Positions 27,428 through 37,711 of a stretch of DNA of 64,000 bases are shown here, piece after piece. The notes under the pieces were generated by a model, which did no database searches, was not told where the DNA came from, and saw only the letters and a program-made list of their open reading frames with translations. This stretch comes from Balneolaceae bacterium. GTDB taxonomy: Bacteria > Bacteroidota > Rhodothermia > Balneolales > Balneolaceae. Position 1 is the first letter of the stretch; every line of letters begins with the position of its first letter. The DNA is taken from the NCBI GenBank assembly GCA_034521495.1, contig JAXHMK010000010.1:744001-808000 (forward strand). Reading direction: 5' to 3'. The position numbers were made by a program, and so were the translations under genes.

Positions 27428-27988
27428 ATGGCTGAATCTTATTTTGCTGATCAAACTTTTAAAGGTGTAAAGTCCATACAAATAGGAGATTTTGAAAATT
27501 GTCACTTCATAAACTGTATCCTGCCAAATTCAGATTTATCCGATATCAGTTTTGTTGAATGTGAATTTGAGAATTGCGATTTCAGCTCATCTAAGCTCTA
27601 CGACACCTCTTTCAAATCAGTATTCTTTATTGAATCCAAACTGGTAGGTTTGCGATTTGAAGAGTGCAATGAATTTCTATTTTCAATTGATTTCCGGAGC
27701 TGCTACCTAAACCTCTCCTCTTTTTACCAGATGAATCCTCAAGGAATTTCATTCCGGGAATGTAATCTAAAAGAAGTGGATTTTACAGAAGCAGAACTGG
27801 CTGAGACCCTATTTGAAAAATGTAATCTCAACTCAGCCATCTTCAAAAATACCAATCTTGAAAAAGCTAACTTTAGATCTGCTTACAATTTTCTGATCGA
27901 TCCTGAAATCAATAACATTCAAAAAACAAAGTTTTCCTTGATGGGATTACCCGGATTATTAGACAAGTATGATCTTGAGATAGAATAA
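27428..27988 (+). CDS. Pentapeptide-repeat protein (Qnr/MfpA-like length)
   Basis: About 186 residues from the ATG at 27428; the frame is open to a TTG at 27410. Most of the protein follows the A(D/N)LXX-type five-residue period, for example FENCHFINCILPNSDL, FVECEFENCDFSS, FRECNLKEVDFTEAEL and FEKCNLNSAIFKNTNL. The closing helix-like tail LMGLPGLLDKYDLEIE resembles the dimerisation tail of Qnr and MfpA, which mimic DNA and bind gyrase. Gyrase protection is possible but not shown here. It is a single gene between the STAS gene and polA. Confidence 0.88.
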   Translation: MAESYFADQTFKGVKSIQIGDFENCHFINCILPNSDLSDISFVECEFENCDFSSSKLYDTSFKSVFFIESKLVGLRFEECNEFLFSIDFRSCYLNLSSFYQMNPQGISFRECNLKEVDFTEAELAETLFEKCNLNSAIFKNTNLEKANFRSAYNFLIDPEINNIQKTKFSLMGLPGLLDKYDLEIE

Positions 27989-28059
27989 ACCTTGATGCTC
28001 TTCACTTTCATCTACACCATAAGTTTGATGATTTCGGAATTTGATATTTGAAATTTTCC

Positions 28060-30813
28060 CTAATGTGCCTCCAGCCAATTCTCGCCAATTCCGGCTTCTA
28101 CCTTCAGCGGTACATCAAGTTCAAAAGCTGATTCCATCATCTCTTCAATTTGATCCGGAACTTCATCCATTTCACTCTCGTGGATCTCAAAAATCAGCTC
28201 ATCATGAACCTGCAAAAGCATTCTGCTTTTCTTTTCATTCTCTTTTAACCAGTGATGAATATTGATCATCGCCAGTTTGATGATATCCGCAGCTGTGCCC
28301 TGTATCGGCATATTAATCGCCGTACGTTCGGCAAATCCGCGCACATTCCAATTTCCAGATTTGATATCGGGAATATAACGCCGGCGGCCCATTAATGTTT
28401 TTACATAGCCATGCTCGCGGGCAAACGCCTTTGTGTCGTTGATATAGTTCAGAATATTCGGGAAGCGCTCAAAATACTGATCAATCATCTCTTTCCCTTC
28501 GCTGTTTTCAATACCTAACCGTGATGCCAGCCCATATGCACTCACTCCATAGGGAATCCCAAAATTCACCTCTTTGGCTTTGCGCCGGTGATCGGGAGTC
28601 ACATCATCAATCGAGTCGAGGTTAAAAATCTCTTTTGCCGTTCTGGAGTGGATATCTTCATCATTCATAAATGCTTCAATCATCGCATCATCTTTAGAAA
28701 TATCAGCAATTACCCGAAGTTCCACCTGGGAATAATCAGCAGACATGAGTTTAAACCCATCTTCAGCTATAAACGCCTTCCGAATTTCACGTCCGCGTTT
28801 CGTACGAATCGGGATATTTTGAAGATTCGGATTCGATGATGCCAGCCGCCCAGTAGCAGTTACCGTTTGGTTAAATTCAGTATGGATGCGCTCTGTTTCC
28901 GGATTGATAAGCGCCGGGAGGGCATCCACATACGTTGATTTCAACTTTTTTAACTGACGATAATCCAGTATAAGACTGGGTATCTCATATTTAACTGCAA
29001 GCTTGGTTAATACCGATTCTGCCGTGGAATACTGTCCGGTTTTTGTCTTCTTCCCTGCCGGCAGCTCAAGCTTTTCAAAAAGTATTGTACCGAGCTGTTG
29101 CGGAGAGTTGATATTGAACTCTTCACCTGCTTTTTCATAAATTTCTGTTTCAAGTTTTTTCAAATCCTCAGCCAACTCTTCCGAGAATTGTGTAAGCATT
29201 TCTTTGTCCAGCCTCACCCCCTCGTACTCCATATCTGCCAGGATTTCCATCAACGGAAAATCCACTTGATAGGCAATCTCTTCCAACTCATCTTTTTTAA
29301 GCTGCTCGTTCAGTATTTCGTACAATCGAAGCGTGATGTCCGCATCTTCGCATGCATACAAATAAATATCGTCCACATTCAGGTCTGCCATCGACTTTTG
29401 CTTCTTCCCTTTACCAATCAACTCTTCGATGGATACAGGTTTGTAATTTAGCAAGCCTTTTGAAAGTTCATCCATTTTTAACTTTTGGGTGGCATCCACA
29501 AGATACGCAGCTACCATCGTATCAAATGCTTTCCCACTGATCTCAATCCCCGCCTTCGATAACATCATGTAATCGAACTTGTAATTATGCGCTATTTTTG
29601 TTGAATCGGAATTTTCAAATATTGGCCTGAGCAGTTCAAGAACTTCTTCCTGATTCAATCCTTCCTCAACATTTACGGGTATGTAATATCCCGATCCCGC
29701 TGTTGCCGAAAAGGAGATCCCCACAAGTTCTGCCGATACCGGATCGGGACTGTCTGTTTCTGTATCAAAACAGATCTCTTTTTTACTTTTTAAAATATCA
29801 ACGACTTTTTTAACCCGATCTATGGTGTTGACCAATTCATAACTAACCTTTTCCTCATCCAACTCCTGCTTTGGCGCTTCCTCTTTAAATGATCCAAAAA
29901 GATCCACCTGGTCACCATTTTTTTCAGCGACAGGTCCCTCCTCACCAAGATATTTTTGAGTGAGTGTTCTAAACTCCATTCGCTTGAAGAAAAGGCCCAA
30001 TTCTTTTTTATCGGCACCTTCCCACTCCAGGTCTTCCCAGTCTTGTACATCAGGTACATCTGTTTTTATTGTAACCATCTCTTTTGCCTGGAGGGCCTGA
30101 TCAGCAAAATCAGTTAACCCTTCGCGGGCTCTTTTTCCTGAGATGTTTGGAGCATCTTCTATCGCCGCTTCCAGTGTTCCATATTTTTTGATCAGTTTGG
30201 GAGCCCCTTTTTTCCCAATTCCGGGCACGCCGGGAATATTATCGGATGTGTCTCCAATCATCGCTAATACATCAATCACTTTCTCAGGATATACACCAAA
30301 ATAATCCTTCACCCCCTCCCTGTCTATGATATTAAAACCCCCATTTTTATTATCGGGTTTCATCATTTTTATATGATCGTGAACCAATTGCATAAAATCT
30401 TTATCCGGAGTGACCAACATTACATCTACATCGTCTGCATTGGCACCATTTGCTATTGTCCCGATAATATCATCCGCCTCAAATCCATCTTGCTCGATAT
30501 TTGGTATTCCCCACGCCTTGAGCATCTCTTTCATCAGTGGTATTCCAACTTTAAGTTCTTCCGGTTGTGGCGGGCGATTAGCTTTATACTCTTCATCAAT
30601 TTCGTGCCTGAAGGTAGGTTCATGAGTATCCCAGGCCACTGCTATGTGCGTTGGTTTATCCTCCTCCAACATTTTTTCAACTGTATTGGCAAAGCCCAAA
30701 ATTGGCCCGGTTGGAATTCCCTCTGAATTTTTTAATCGACTGTTGATAAATGCAAAATGTGCCCTGTATGCAAGAGCCATTCCATCGAGTAAGAAAAGTT
30801 TCTTTTTTGACAT
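28060..30813 (-). CDS. polA: DNA polymerase I
   Basis: About 917 residues from the ATG at 30811-30813 (MSKKKLFLLDGMALAYRAHF); the frame extends 13 codons further up but the upstream residues are not family-like. Residues 1-300 are the 5' nuclease (GFEADDIIGTIA, GDTSDNIPGVPGIGKKGAPKLI). The 3'-5' exonuclease domain carries ICFDTETDSPDP and HNYKFDYMML, so proofreading looks intact. The polymerase has ADYSQVELRVIADIS (motif A), RRKAKEVNFGIPYGVSAYGLA (motif B) in part, and LLQVHDELIFE (motif C). It fills gaps and removes RNA primers. Intergenic palindromes separate it from nfo. Confidence 0.97.
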   Translation of the reverse strand: MSKKKLFLLDGMALAYRAHFAFINSRLKNSEGIPTGPILGFANTVEKMLEEDKPTHIAVAWDTHEPTFRHEIDEEYKANRPPQPEELKVGIPLMKEMLKAWGIPNIEQDGFEADDIIGTIANGANADDVDVMLVTPDKDFMQLVHDHIKMMKPDNKNGGFNIIDREGVKDYFGVYPEKVIDVLAMIGDTSDNIPGVPGIGKKGAPKLIKKYGTLEAAIEDAPNISGKRAREGLTDFADQALQAKEMVTIKTDVPDVQDWEDLEWEGADKKELGLFFKRMEFRTLTQKYLGEEGPVAEKNGDQVDLFGSFKEEAPKQELDEEKVSYELVNTIDRVKKVVDILKSKKEICFDTETDSPDPVSAELVGISFSATAGSGYYIPVNVEEGLNQEEVLELLRPIFENSDSTKIAHNYKFDYMMLSKAGIEISGKAFDTMVAAYLVDATQKLKMDELSKGLLNYKPVSIEELIGKGKKQKSMADLNVDDIYLYACEDADITLRLYEILNEQLKKDELEEIAYQVDFPLMEILADMEYEGVRLDKEMLTQFSEELAEDLKKLETEIYEKAGEEFNINSPQQLGTILFEKLELPAGKKTKTGQYSTAESVLTKLAVKYEIPSLILDYRQLKKLKSTYVDALPALINPETERIHTEFNQTVTATGRLASSNPNLQNIPIRTKRGREIRKAFIAEDGFKLMSADYSQVELRVIADISKDDAMIEAFMNDEDIHSRTAKEIFNLDSIDDVTPDHRRKAKEVNFGIPYGVSAYGLASRLGIENSEGKEMIDQYFERFPNILNYINDTKAFAREHGYVKTLMGRRRYIPDIKSGNWNVRGFAERTAINMPIQGTAADIIKLAMINIHHWLKENEKKSRMLLQVHDELIFEIHESEMDEVPDQIEEMMESAFELDVPLKVEAGIGENWLEAH

Positions 30814-30852
30814 TTGTATTCTTTTAAAACCTGATTTTTTGTTCAATATCAA

Positions 30853-30975
30853 GAGACCTGACAGAGTGTTTCCGCTCTTTGGAAACTCCTGTCAGAGTCT
30901 GGTAATTCTTCAACATCTATACAACTCTGACAGGACTTCGCTTTGCTCAGACTCTGACAGGTTGTATACAAACAA
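30853..30975. repeat. Cluster of CTGACAG palindromes between nfo and polA
   Basis: The stretch contains repeated (A)CCTGACAG / CTGTCAGG words in both orientations, forming two imperfect hairpins, one with GTTTCC...GGAAAC inside the stem. A related cluster lies at 50205-50325. These look like dispersed intergenic palindromes rather than genes. Confidence 0.7.
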
Positions 30976-31026
30976 CCATGAAGCGTGCGATGGCTCCTAC
31001 AAGAGTTTTTTTGTAATTATTTAGAA

Positions 31027-31911
31027 CTATTCAAGGACCTTCGGACTCTTGAAGGTTCTCCTTAATTCAAGGCCGGCCCACTCTTTCAACTGTTGAATCT
31101 CCTTCGCCCATCGGTCTGTATTTGGTGTTTCCAAAATCAACGGAATTCCATCAAACCGGATATCTTCCATAATTAGCTTGAAAGGAGTCCAGCCAATCAA
31201 ACCATCACCTAAACTTTCATGGCGATCCACTTTAGAGCCGAGTTCCTTCTTTGAATCATTCAAGTGCATACCCATTAATTTGTCGAATCCAACAATCTGT
31301 TCAAACTGAGAAAAGGTCTCTTCAAACCCATCCCCGGTGGAAAGATCATATCCTGCTGCAAAGGCATGAGCCGTATCAATACAAACACCTACCCGATCTT
31401 TTTGATCAACTTTGTCAATCATACCGGCAAGATGTTCAAAACGGTAGCCCATATTCGTTCCCTGTCCGGCTGTATTCTCAATAACCGCGTTCACAAATTC
31501 GGTTTTATCGAGTGCTTCGTTAATCGACTCTGCAATAATCTTAATGCAATCTTCTTCGCTGATCTTATTCAGATGGCTTCCCGGATGAAAATTCAATTTT
31601 TGAATCTCCAACTGTTCACACCTTTGTAGTTCATCCAGAAAAGCATTTCGGGATTTGGTCAACCCCTCCTTTTCCGGGTGCCCAAGATTAATCAAATAGC
31701 TGTCATGCGGCATCACAGCTTCCATTGAAAAATTATAGTTATTACACTCCTCTTTAAATCCAGTAATATTTTCTTCTGATAATGGTTTTGCTTTCCACCT
31801 GCGTTGATTCTTTGTAAAAAGCGCGAAACCAGTTGCCCCAATTTCATGTGCCCGTTCGGGTGAGTTTTGTACACCACCGGCTGCGCTTACATGTGCTCCA
31901 ATATATTTCAT
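31027..31911 (-). CDS. nfo: Endonuclease IV (AP endonuclease)
   Basis: A 294-residue zinc AP endonuclease of base-excision repair. Family blocks in order are [105 protein letters not shown] and PLILETPN. The histidine, aspartate and glutamate zinc ligands are all visible. The length is a little above the E. coli enzyme (285). It lies on the same strand as polA, which acts in the same pathway, with a palindromic gap between them. Confidence 0.96.
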   Translation of the reverse strand: MKYIGAHVSAAGGVQNSPERAHEIGATGFALFTKNQRRWKAKPLSEENITGFKEECNNYNFSMEAVMPHDSYLINLGHPEKEGLTKSRNAFLDELQRCEQLEIQKLNFHPGSHLNKISEEDCIKIIAESINEALDKTEFVNAVIENTAGQGTNMGYRFEHLAGMIDKVDQKDRVGVCIDTAHAFAAGYDLSTGDGFEETFSQFEQIVGFDKLMGMHLNDSKKELGSKVDRHESLGDGLIGWTPFKLIMEDIRFDGIPLILETPNTDRWAKEIQQLKEWAGLELRRTFKSPKVLE

Positions 31912-32081
31912 TCAATTAAATTCAGTTATAATTTTGGAACAAAATACGAATGACAACCGGCTTCCTGAAATTAAATCAATTGTGTATCTGTTAGATAAGC
32001 ACAATACAAATTTGCAAATCATAAAAAAAGAATCTACAATAATAATTGATTCGATTTCCGGTATAAACCAGATGAAATCTT

Positions 32082-32705
32082 ATGAGCACTAAACAAAGCG
32101 ATATTTCACCCCGCAGATCAAAAATTATTGATGTACTCAAGGAGGCAGGAGAAGAGCTTCAAATCCGGGAAATTGTAAAAAGAACCGATCTTGACTATAA
32201 CAATGCCCGAAGTGCTCTTTCTGAAATGACATCAATGGGATTAATTGAGAGAGTACACCGCGGTGTGTACGACCTTCCTGAACGTGTTCAAAAAAAAGAG
32301 ATAGAAAATCCGGATCATCCCATTCAAAAAATTCTCCAAAACCAGCAAATTCTCAAAGTCTTATTGAATACGGTAATCACAAATAAAGCTTTAATGGAAG
32401 CTTTGCTGCTTGGACAGCAAGAGATTATCCAGGCGCTTCGTACCATAAGTTCTAATAACGAGGAAGACGAAGAAGCGATTAAAAACCTGGAAGAGGTGTT
32501 TGCCAAACGAATTGAGTGGCATTTTGATGTTGCCGCCGAACAGGTTACTGCCCAATACACAAAACTTCCTGAAGAAGTTTTTGATGTACTTGTTGCCCCC
32601 CTTACTCGAGACAAAGATTCCAAAAACAAAATGTGGGATCGGCTGAAAAATAAAGAGTCCAAAAAGAAAAAAGACCGAATGAAGAAAGCAGATAAGTCAG
32701 GATAA
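32082..32705 (+). CDS. Winged-helix DNA-binding protein, unknown role
   Basis: A 207-residue protein. Residues 10-65 form a winged-helix domain: SKIIDVLKEAGEELQIREIV, then RTDLDYNNARSALSEMTSMG and a wing-like GLIERVHRGVYDL. The rest is helical and rich in charged residues, with a strongly basic tail (KKKKDRMKKADKSG). No cofactor or ligand domain is seen. It could be a regulator or a nucleoid-associated protein. It is divergent from nfo with a 170-base AT-rich gap. Confidence 0.65.
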   Translation: MSTKQSDISPRRSKIIDVLKEAGEELQIREIVKRTDLDYNNARSALSEMTSMGLIERVHRGVYDLPERVQKKEIENPDHPIQKILQNQQILKVLLNTVITNKALMEALLLGQQEIIQALRTISSNNEEDEEAIKNLEEVFAKRIEWHFDVAAEQVTAQYTKLPEEVFDVLVAPLTRDKDSKNKMWDRLKNKESKKKKDRMKKADKSG

Positions 32706-32784
32706 AATCCCCTTTCTGAGCCATTAAATCCCACCTTAAGTATCAAATTCTAAAAACAATTACTTTTGATCTATTAGTTCAGTA

Positions 32785-32830
32785 GACAATTGACAGTAGG
32801 CAACTGTTACTTTGCCTACTGTCAATTGTC
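32785..32830. repeat. Perfect 19-bp inverted repeat (strong hairpin)
   Basis: The left arm GACAATTGACAGTAGGCAA (32785-32803) and the exact reverse complement (32812-32830) enclose an 8-base loop. A run of T follows soon after (CTTTTT). It lies between the winged-helix gene and the permease and could act as a terminator for the former, or be a dispersed palindrome. Confidence 0.85.
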
Positions 32831-32976
32831 AACTTTTTCCGCGAACACCTGTACCTACACTGTCAACCTCTTGTCCATTGCATCCTGTAACCTACCTCCT
32901 GCCCGATAGTTTTTCTCAATTTTTTGATACAGAATTAGTATCATGTTTGGGAATTTGAACCAACCCGATCTACTCC

Positions 32977-34347
32977 TTGAAAATAAAAATACCGCATACT
33001 CTTGCTCTTCTCTTTTTATTGATGATTGCCGCGCTTGTACTCACATGGATCGTGCCATCTGGTCAATTTGAAGCAACCGTGAATGAAGCTGGACGAGAAG
33101 TTGTGATTCCCGGATCGTACGAAACAATTCCTGATAAGGAGTATTTGCCGATTACGGCTCTTTTCACTGCTATACCACGAGCATTTGCGGATGCACAGGG
33201 AATTATTTTCTTTGTGCTGATCATTGGTGGTTCGCTCGCCGTTATTCGGGAAACCGGGGCGATTGATGCTCTTCTCGGTAAAGTTCTGAACCGTTATGGC
33301 AAACAACCCGGGCCACTCCTCTTTGTAATGATGATGGCTTTCGCCGTAGCCTCTGCTACACTTGGAATGGCGGAAGAGTATATTCCATTTGCCATCATTT
33401 TGGTTTCGCTCTGTATTGCTCTGAACATGGATGCCATTACGGCAATTGGAACAATGGTTGTTGGCTACGGAATTGGTTACGGAGTTGCCATTCTCAATCC
33501 GTTTACACTTCTGATCGCCCAGGATATCGCGGAGCTACAACCAACATCCGGGATGTGGTATCGGCTCGTTATTGCGGTTCCGCTTTTAATTGTAGGTTTT
33601 CATCACGTTTGGAGTTATGCCAAAAAAGTACGCAATAATCCCGATTCCAGTTTAATGAAAGACATTGAACAGGATGAGCATGAGATCATTGAATATCCGA
33701 ATATGGATGTCAGGAAGATGATTGTTCTTGGATTAACCATTGCCGCACTCATTCTGGTAGTGGTGGGAATCGGTTTGTGGCACTGGTACATTATTGAACT
33801 TGGAGCCGTTTTCTTTGCACTGGCAATATTTGCAGGATTATTTGGGGGGATGGGAGTCAATAATACAGCATCTGTATTTTCTAAAGGAGCCGCAGAACTA
33901 ACCGGTACTGCCCTGTTAATTGGCTTCGCACGCTGCATCGCTCTCTTGATGGAAGATGGTGAAATCCTCCACACGGTTGTAAACGGACTGGCCACTCCCC
34001 TCTCCTATGCCGGGGCAGAAATTGCCGGTATCGGTATGCTGTTCGTCCAAAGTATTCTAAACTTCTTTATTCCTTCAGGAAGCGGACAGGCATTCGTCAC
34101 GATGCCCTTAATGGCTCCAATCGGTGATATTGTTGGAGTTTCGCGACAGGTTGCCGTCTTATGTTACCAGCTTGGTGACGGATTAATGAATATGATCGTT
34201 CCCACCAACGCCGTCTTAATGGGCATACTCGGCCTGGCAAACATTCCCTATGAACGCTGGTTCCGGTTTATCTATCCGCTGATAATTAAATTGATGGTGA
34301 TTTGTTCGATCGCAATCGCTGTTGCGGTATGGATTGGCTATTCGTAA
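32977..34347 (+). CDS. YfcC/DcuC-like membrane permease
   Basis: A 456-residue inner-membrane transporter with about twelve hydrophobic segments. The start is a TTG giving KIKIPHTLALLFLLMIAALV. Family wording includes LTWIVPSGQFE, a periplasmic loop, FFVLIIGGSLAVIRETGAID, GMAEEYIPFAIILV and, near the end, NFFIPSGSGQAFVTMPLMAP and DGLMNMIVPTNAVLMGIL. The YfcC branch of this family is thought to move amino acids or dicarboxylates, but the substrate is not settled. No metabolic partner gene is adjacent. It converges on the tricorn-like protease gene with only 25 bases between. Confidence 0.88.
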   Translation: MKIKIPHTLALLFLLMIAALVLTWIVPSGQFEATVNEAGREVVIPGSYETIPDKEYLPITALFTAIPRAFADAQGIIFFVLIIGGSLAVIRETGAIDALLGKVLNRYGKQPGPLLFVMMMAFAVASATLGMAEEYIPFAIILVSLCIALNMDAITAIGTMVVGYGIGYGVAILNPFTLLIAQDIAELQPTSGMWYRLVIAVPLLIVGFHHVWSYAKKVRNNPDSSLMKDIEQDEHEIIEYPNMDVRKMIVLGLTIAALILVVVGIGLWHWYIIELGAVFFALAIFAGLFGGMGVNNTASVFSKGAAELTGTALLIGFARCIALLMEDGEILHTVVNGLATPLSYAGAEIAGIGMLFVQSILNFFIPSGSGQAFVTMPLMAPIGDIVGVSRQVAVLCYQLGDGLMNMIVPTNAVLMGILGLANIPYERWFRFIYPLIIKLMVICSIAIAVAVWIGYS

Positions 34348-34372
34348 ATCCCCTTAATTGTCAGTAAACGTA

Positions 34373-37300
34373 TCACTGGTTTTCAGACTCAATTTGTTCT
34401 AAAAGCACCTCAACAGCTTTTTTGAGTTGAGTATCTTCACCTGTTCGATAATCTGGAGTGTTATCTACTTCATAATCAGGCACAGCACCTCCGAAGTCCA
34501 TATTTTCATCTGAGTTCTTCACATACCAACCACGGAACGGCAATCGAATTAATGATCCATCAATAAGTCTTGCTCCACCCGTTGAAATAACGGCACCAAA
34601 CGTTTCAACCCCCACAAGTGAACCAATTTCAAGACTCTTGTAAGCGTGAGAAAAGATCTCTGCATTTGAATAGCTGCTCTCATTTGCGAGTGCAATGGAT
34701 GGTTTTGTCCAGGCAGACAATGGTAAACGTTCCGAAAATGGATAATAGTCACGGAACTCACTCTTATTTTCACTTAGATTATCACTGGCCCCTCTCGGAA
34801 TGGTGTATGCGTGCTGTTCAACATTTAAAACAGTCATCAGGTAATCTGTAGTCCAGCCACCGCCATTGTAACGAACATCAATCAGAATTCCATCTTTGCC
34901 ATAACCCGATGCCATTAGCTCCCGTTCAAAACGTTCAAAACTTGGCATATTCATCCCCCGGATGTGAATGTATCCAAGACGCCCGTTGGAATATTCTTCC
35001 GTTAATTTCCTGCGTTCCTCCGTCCACTGCTCGTACAAAAGATCGCTCAGCGAATTTGTGGGACGAATAACCACTTCAGTTTCCTCTCCCTCACGGATTA
35101 TATCCAATAAAATTTGATCCTCAGCAGTATTGTTGAAATGCTTATAGAAATTTTCTGCCTGGGTTAATTCTTTTCCATTCACATGAGTAATCACATCTCC
35201 GGCATATAATTTACTGTGTTCACGATCCGCAGGCCCGTTTGGAATGACATGAACTATTTCCATGCCATTATCTGCGGGTTGAATTTCGGCCCCCAGTAAC
35301 CCGGTTTGATTTTGCTGCGTTTCGGCCCGGTCATCACCATACATTCCCATATGACTTGCATTGAGCTGTCCCAACATCAGGTTAAACATATACCTAAAAT
35401 CTGTGATTGTTGAAGCAGCCAATGTCAGCGGTTCATAGATCTCCCGTAGTTCCCTGAAGTTCTGTCCGTGGAAATCCGGATCATAAAAGCCCATATTCAA
35501 AATACTCCAGGCTTCCTCGAACATCTGTTGCTTCTCTTGTTCAAAGTCTCGTTCCATCTCAGCATTAAATGCTACCATTTCAGCATTTTCGCTCGCAATA
35601 TCGAGTTGAGCCAATCTTCCATTACTGATATAAAACAGGGATTCTCCATCATTTGAGATAGTCAGATTTTCAGGTGATGCTCCGCCCCTTGTAACTTGCT
35701 TCAATTCTTGTCCATCCCATTTAACTTTGTAGAGATCCGATTGATCACTTTCTATAGAAGACCCTGTGAAGTAGATATATTCCCCGTCAGAGTCAAAAAC
35801 AGGAGTGAACTCATTTCCACTTGCACGAGTCACCTGCATCAGCCGGTTATGAATTTCATCCAGGTCGATATCAACAACAACCTCTTCATCTTCGCTGTTC
35901 TTTTCCTCATCCTCAGTTGCTTCCGAAGAATCAAAATAAAGTCCTTCCTCTAAATCATTTTGTGTTTTATCCCAATCATCTTCATTCAACCAGGCAAACC
36001 AAACATCATAATCCTGGTTATTTCTCTCGCTAACAAACGCAAGCTTCTTACCATCCATACTCCAGTGCGGCATAGAATCTCCTTTGGGATGCATACTCAC
36101 ATTTACCGGTTCACCTTCACCATCAGCAGATCGAATAAACACCTCAGTGTTGAAATAAAGGTCATCCTGATTATAAGCAAACCATTGTGAGTCGGGACTC
36201 CAGGCTACATTCTCCGGCAAATTCCACCACTCATCGTGCAGCACTTGTTGATTGGAGATTGTACCGGTCTCATCAATATCAGCCAGAATAAATTCCGATC
36301 CACTTATATAGGTGATACGCGTACCATCCGGTGAGATTACCGGGTTTCTCTCGTCAGCTTCTGTATCTGTAATATTCCTTACCTGATGCTTCAGTGTTTC
36401 AAGCAGCATGGGTTTATTCTCATCCGTAGAAGCTGCTGCGTATAGTTCATAATTTCCGGTTCTGTCTGATACAAATACCAGTGTCGAATCATTTAACCAG
36501 GATGCATCACGATCTCTGTAGCCATGTTGAGAAATATTTCGTGTTTTTGATTTTTCAGAATCATTTTCGGTCACAAATATTTCACCGTGGATACCCAATG
36601 CCGAATATTTTCCATTTGTAGTAACTGCAAACTCCGTTAAATCTGATGATTTTGACATTGCTACCACCGGATCAAATCGGTAATCTCCTGTATGATTTAA
36701 TTCCAATACTTCTGAGGATTGGCCTGATGCCCTATAAACCAATCGACCCCCGGAAGTATAAACGATATCGCCGTCCTCAGAAAGATCAAAATGACGAACT
36801 CCAAAATCTCGCTCGTTTGTCATCTGCTCAGTATTTGAAATAGATCCGTCATCATTGAGATTTAGCCTCTTCACATTATATCGGCCTCCTTCAGAACTTA
36901 TATACCACAACGTATGGTCATCCTGCCAGCGGGGCATATAATCATTTCCATTAAAGGTTGTAAGCTGAATAAAATCTCCCGATTCCATATTCATCAGCCA
37001 GATATCCAGATTAGCTGAGCCTCGATAGGCTTCTCTTGAGATTCTGCATGAACCTCTCACAAATGCCAGCCACTCACCATTTGGCGATAATGTTGCAAAC
37101 TCACCGAATGCATCCGAAATCCGGAAAGGTGTTCCACCATTTTCATCAACACTATAAATTTCGGAATCCCACTCTACGGCATTGAAATCACGTTCTGTAA
37201 TAAATATCAAATTTCCATTTTGCCAGTCCGAAATCATATCATCACTGCTTCGCCAGGTTATTCTTTGCACATCGCCACCTGCAACCGGAACTTTAAAAAT

Positions 37301-37576
37301 GTCATCATTTCCATATCGGTCACTGCTGAACGCAATTTCATCTCCTGCCTGGTTAAATGTTGGATTCGACTCATATCCCTCGTGAATTGTTAATCGTCGG
37401 GGTTCTTTTTGATCGAGATCAACAAACCAGATATCTCCTTGTAAACTATAACTGAGCAAGTTTCCATCCGGTGAAATTGCAGGATTCCTGTAGATCTGTT
37501 GCCCTAAACTTTGATGACTAAAAAAAATTAGAAATAGAGAGGTGATCAGAAACGTAAAATGAGATTTCTTCATCAT
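34373..37576 (-). CDS. Tricorn-like S41 protease, secreted
   Basis: About 1067 residues from the ATG at 37574-37576, which gives the signal peptide ending SHQSLGQ; the frame is open 42 codons further up with no fitting sequence. Residues 20-650 are two beta-propellers with TolB-like blades (NPAISPDGNLLSYSLQGDIW, PDGTRITYISG). A PDZ domain follows (GADREHSK-like region, YAGDVITHVNGKEL). The C-terminal S41 domain has GILIDVRYNGGGW and the nucleophile in NESSYSNAEIFSHAYK. Known relatives are archaeal tricorn and bacterial tricorn homologues, which cut peptides. A short acidic spacer (EDEEKNSEDEE) lies between the propeller halves. It is probably periplasmic. Confidence 0.92.
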   Translation of the reverse strand: MMKKSHFTFLITSLFLIFFSHQSLGQQIYRNPAISPDGNLLSYSLQGDIWFVDLDQKEPRRLTIHEGYESNPTFNQAGDEIAFSSDRYGNDDIFKVPVAGGDVQRITWRSSDDMISDWQNGNLIFITERDFNAVEWDSEIYSVDENGGTPFRISDAFGEFATLSPNGEWLAFVRGSCRISREAYRGSANLDIWLMNMESGDFIQLTTFNGNDYMPRWQDDHTLWYISSEGGRYNVKRLNLNDDGSISNTEQMTNERDFGVRHFDLSEDGDIVYTSGGRLVYRASGQSSEVLELNHTGDYRFDPVVAMSKSSDLTEFAVTTNGKYSALGIHGEIFVTENDSEKSKTRNISQHGYRDRDASWLNDSTLVFVSDRTGNYELYAAASTDENKPMLLETLKHQVRNITDTEADERNPVISPDGTRITYISGSEFILADIDETGTISNQQVLHDEWWNLPENVAWSPDSQWFAYNQDDLYFNTEVFIRSADGEGEPVNVSMHPKGDSMPHWSMDGKKLAFVSERNNQDYDVWFAWLNEDDWDKTQNDLEEGLYFDSSEATEDEEKNSEDEEVVVDIDLDEIHNRLMQVTRASGNEFTPVFDSDGEYIYFTGSSIESDQSDLYKVKWDGQELKQVTRGGASPENLTISNDGESLFYISNGRLAQLDIASENAEMVAFNAEMERDFEQEKQQMFEEAWSILNMGFYDPDFHGQNFRELREIYEPLTLAASTITDFRYMFNLMLGQLNASHMGMYGDDRAETQQNQTGLLGAEIQPADNGMEIVHVIPNGPADREHSKLYAGDVITHVNGKELTQAENFYKHFNNTAEDQILLDIIREGEETEVVIRPTNSLSDLLYEQWTEERRKLTEEYSNGRLGYIHIRGMNMPSFERFERELMASGYGKDGILIDVRYNGGGWTTDYLMTVLNVEQHAYTIPRGASDNLSENKSEFRDYYPFSERLPLSAWTKPSIALANESSYSNAEIFSHAYKSLEIGSLVGVETFGAVISTGGARLIDGSLIRLPFRGWYVKNSDENMDFGGAVPDYEVDNTPDYRTGEDTQLKKAVEVLLEQIESENQ

Positions 37577-37711
37577 ATAATCGTTGGATAATTGCAATAA
37601 ATAGTAAATAAAAGGTAAATATTTTCTTAAAAATATTAGAACCCGGTTTAAAAACCCACTCGCATGAATACAGTCCTGTAGCAAATCGTTCTTGGTAGAC
37701 AAAGCAATTCT

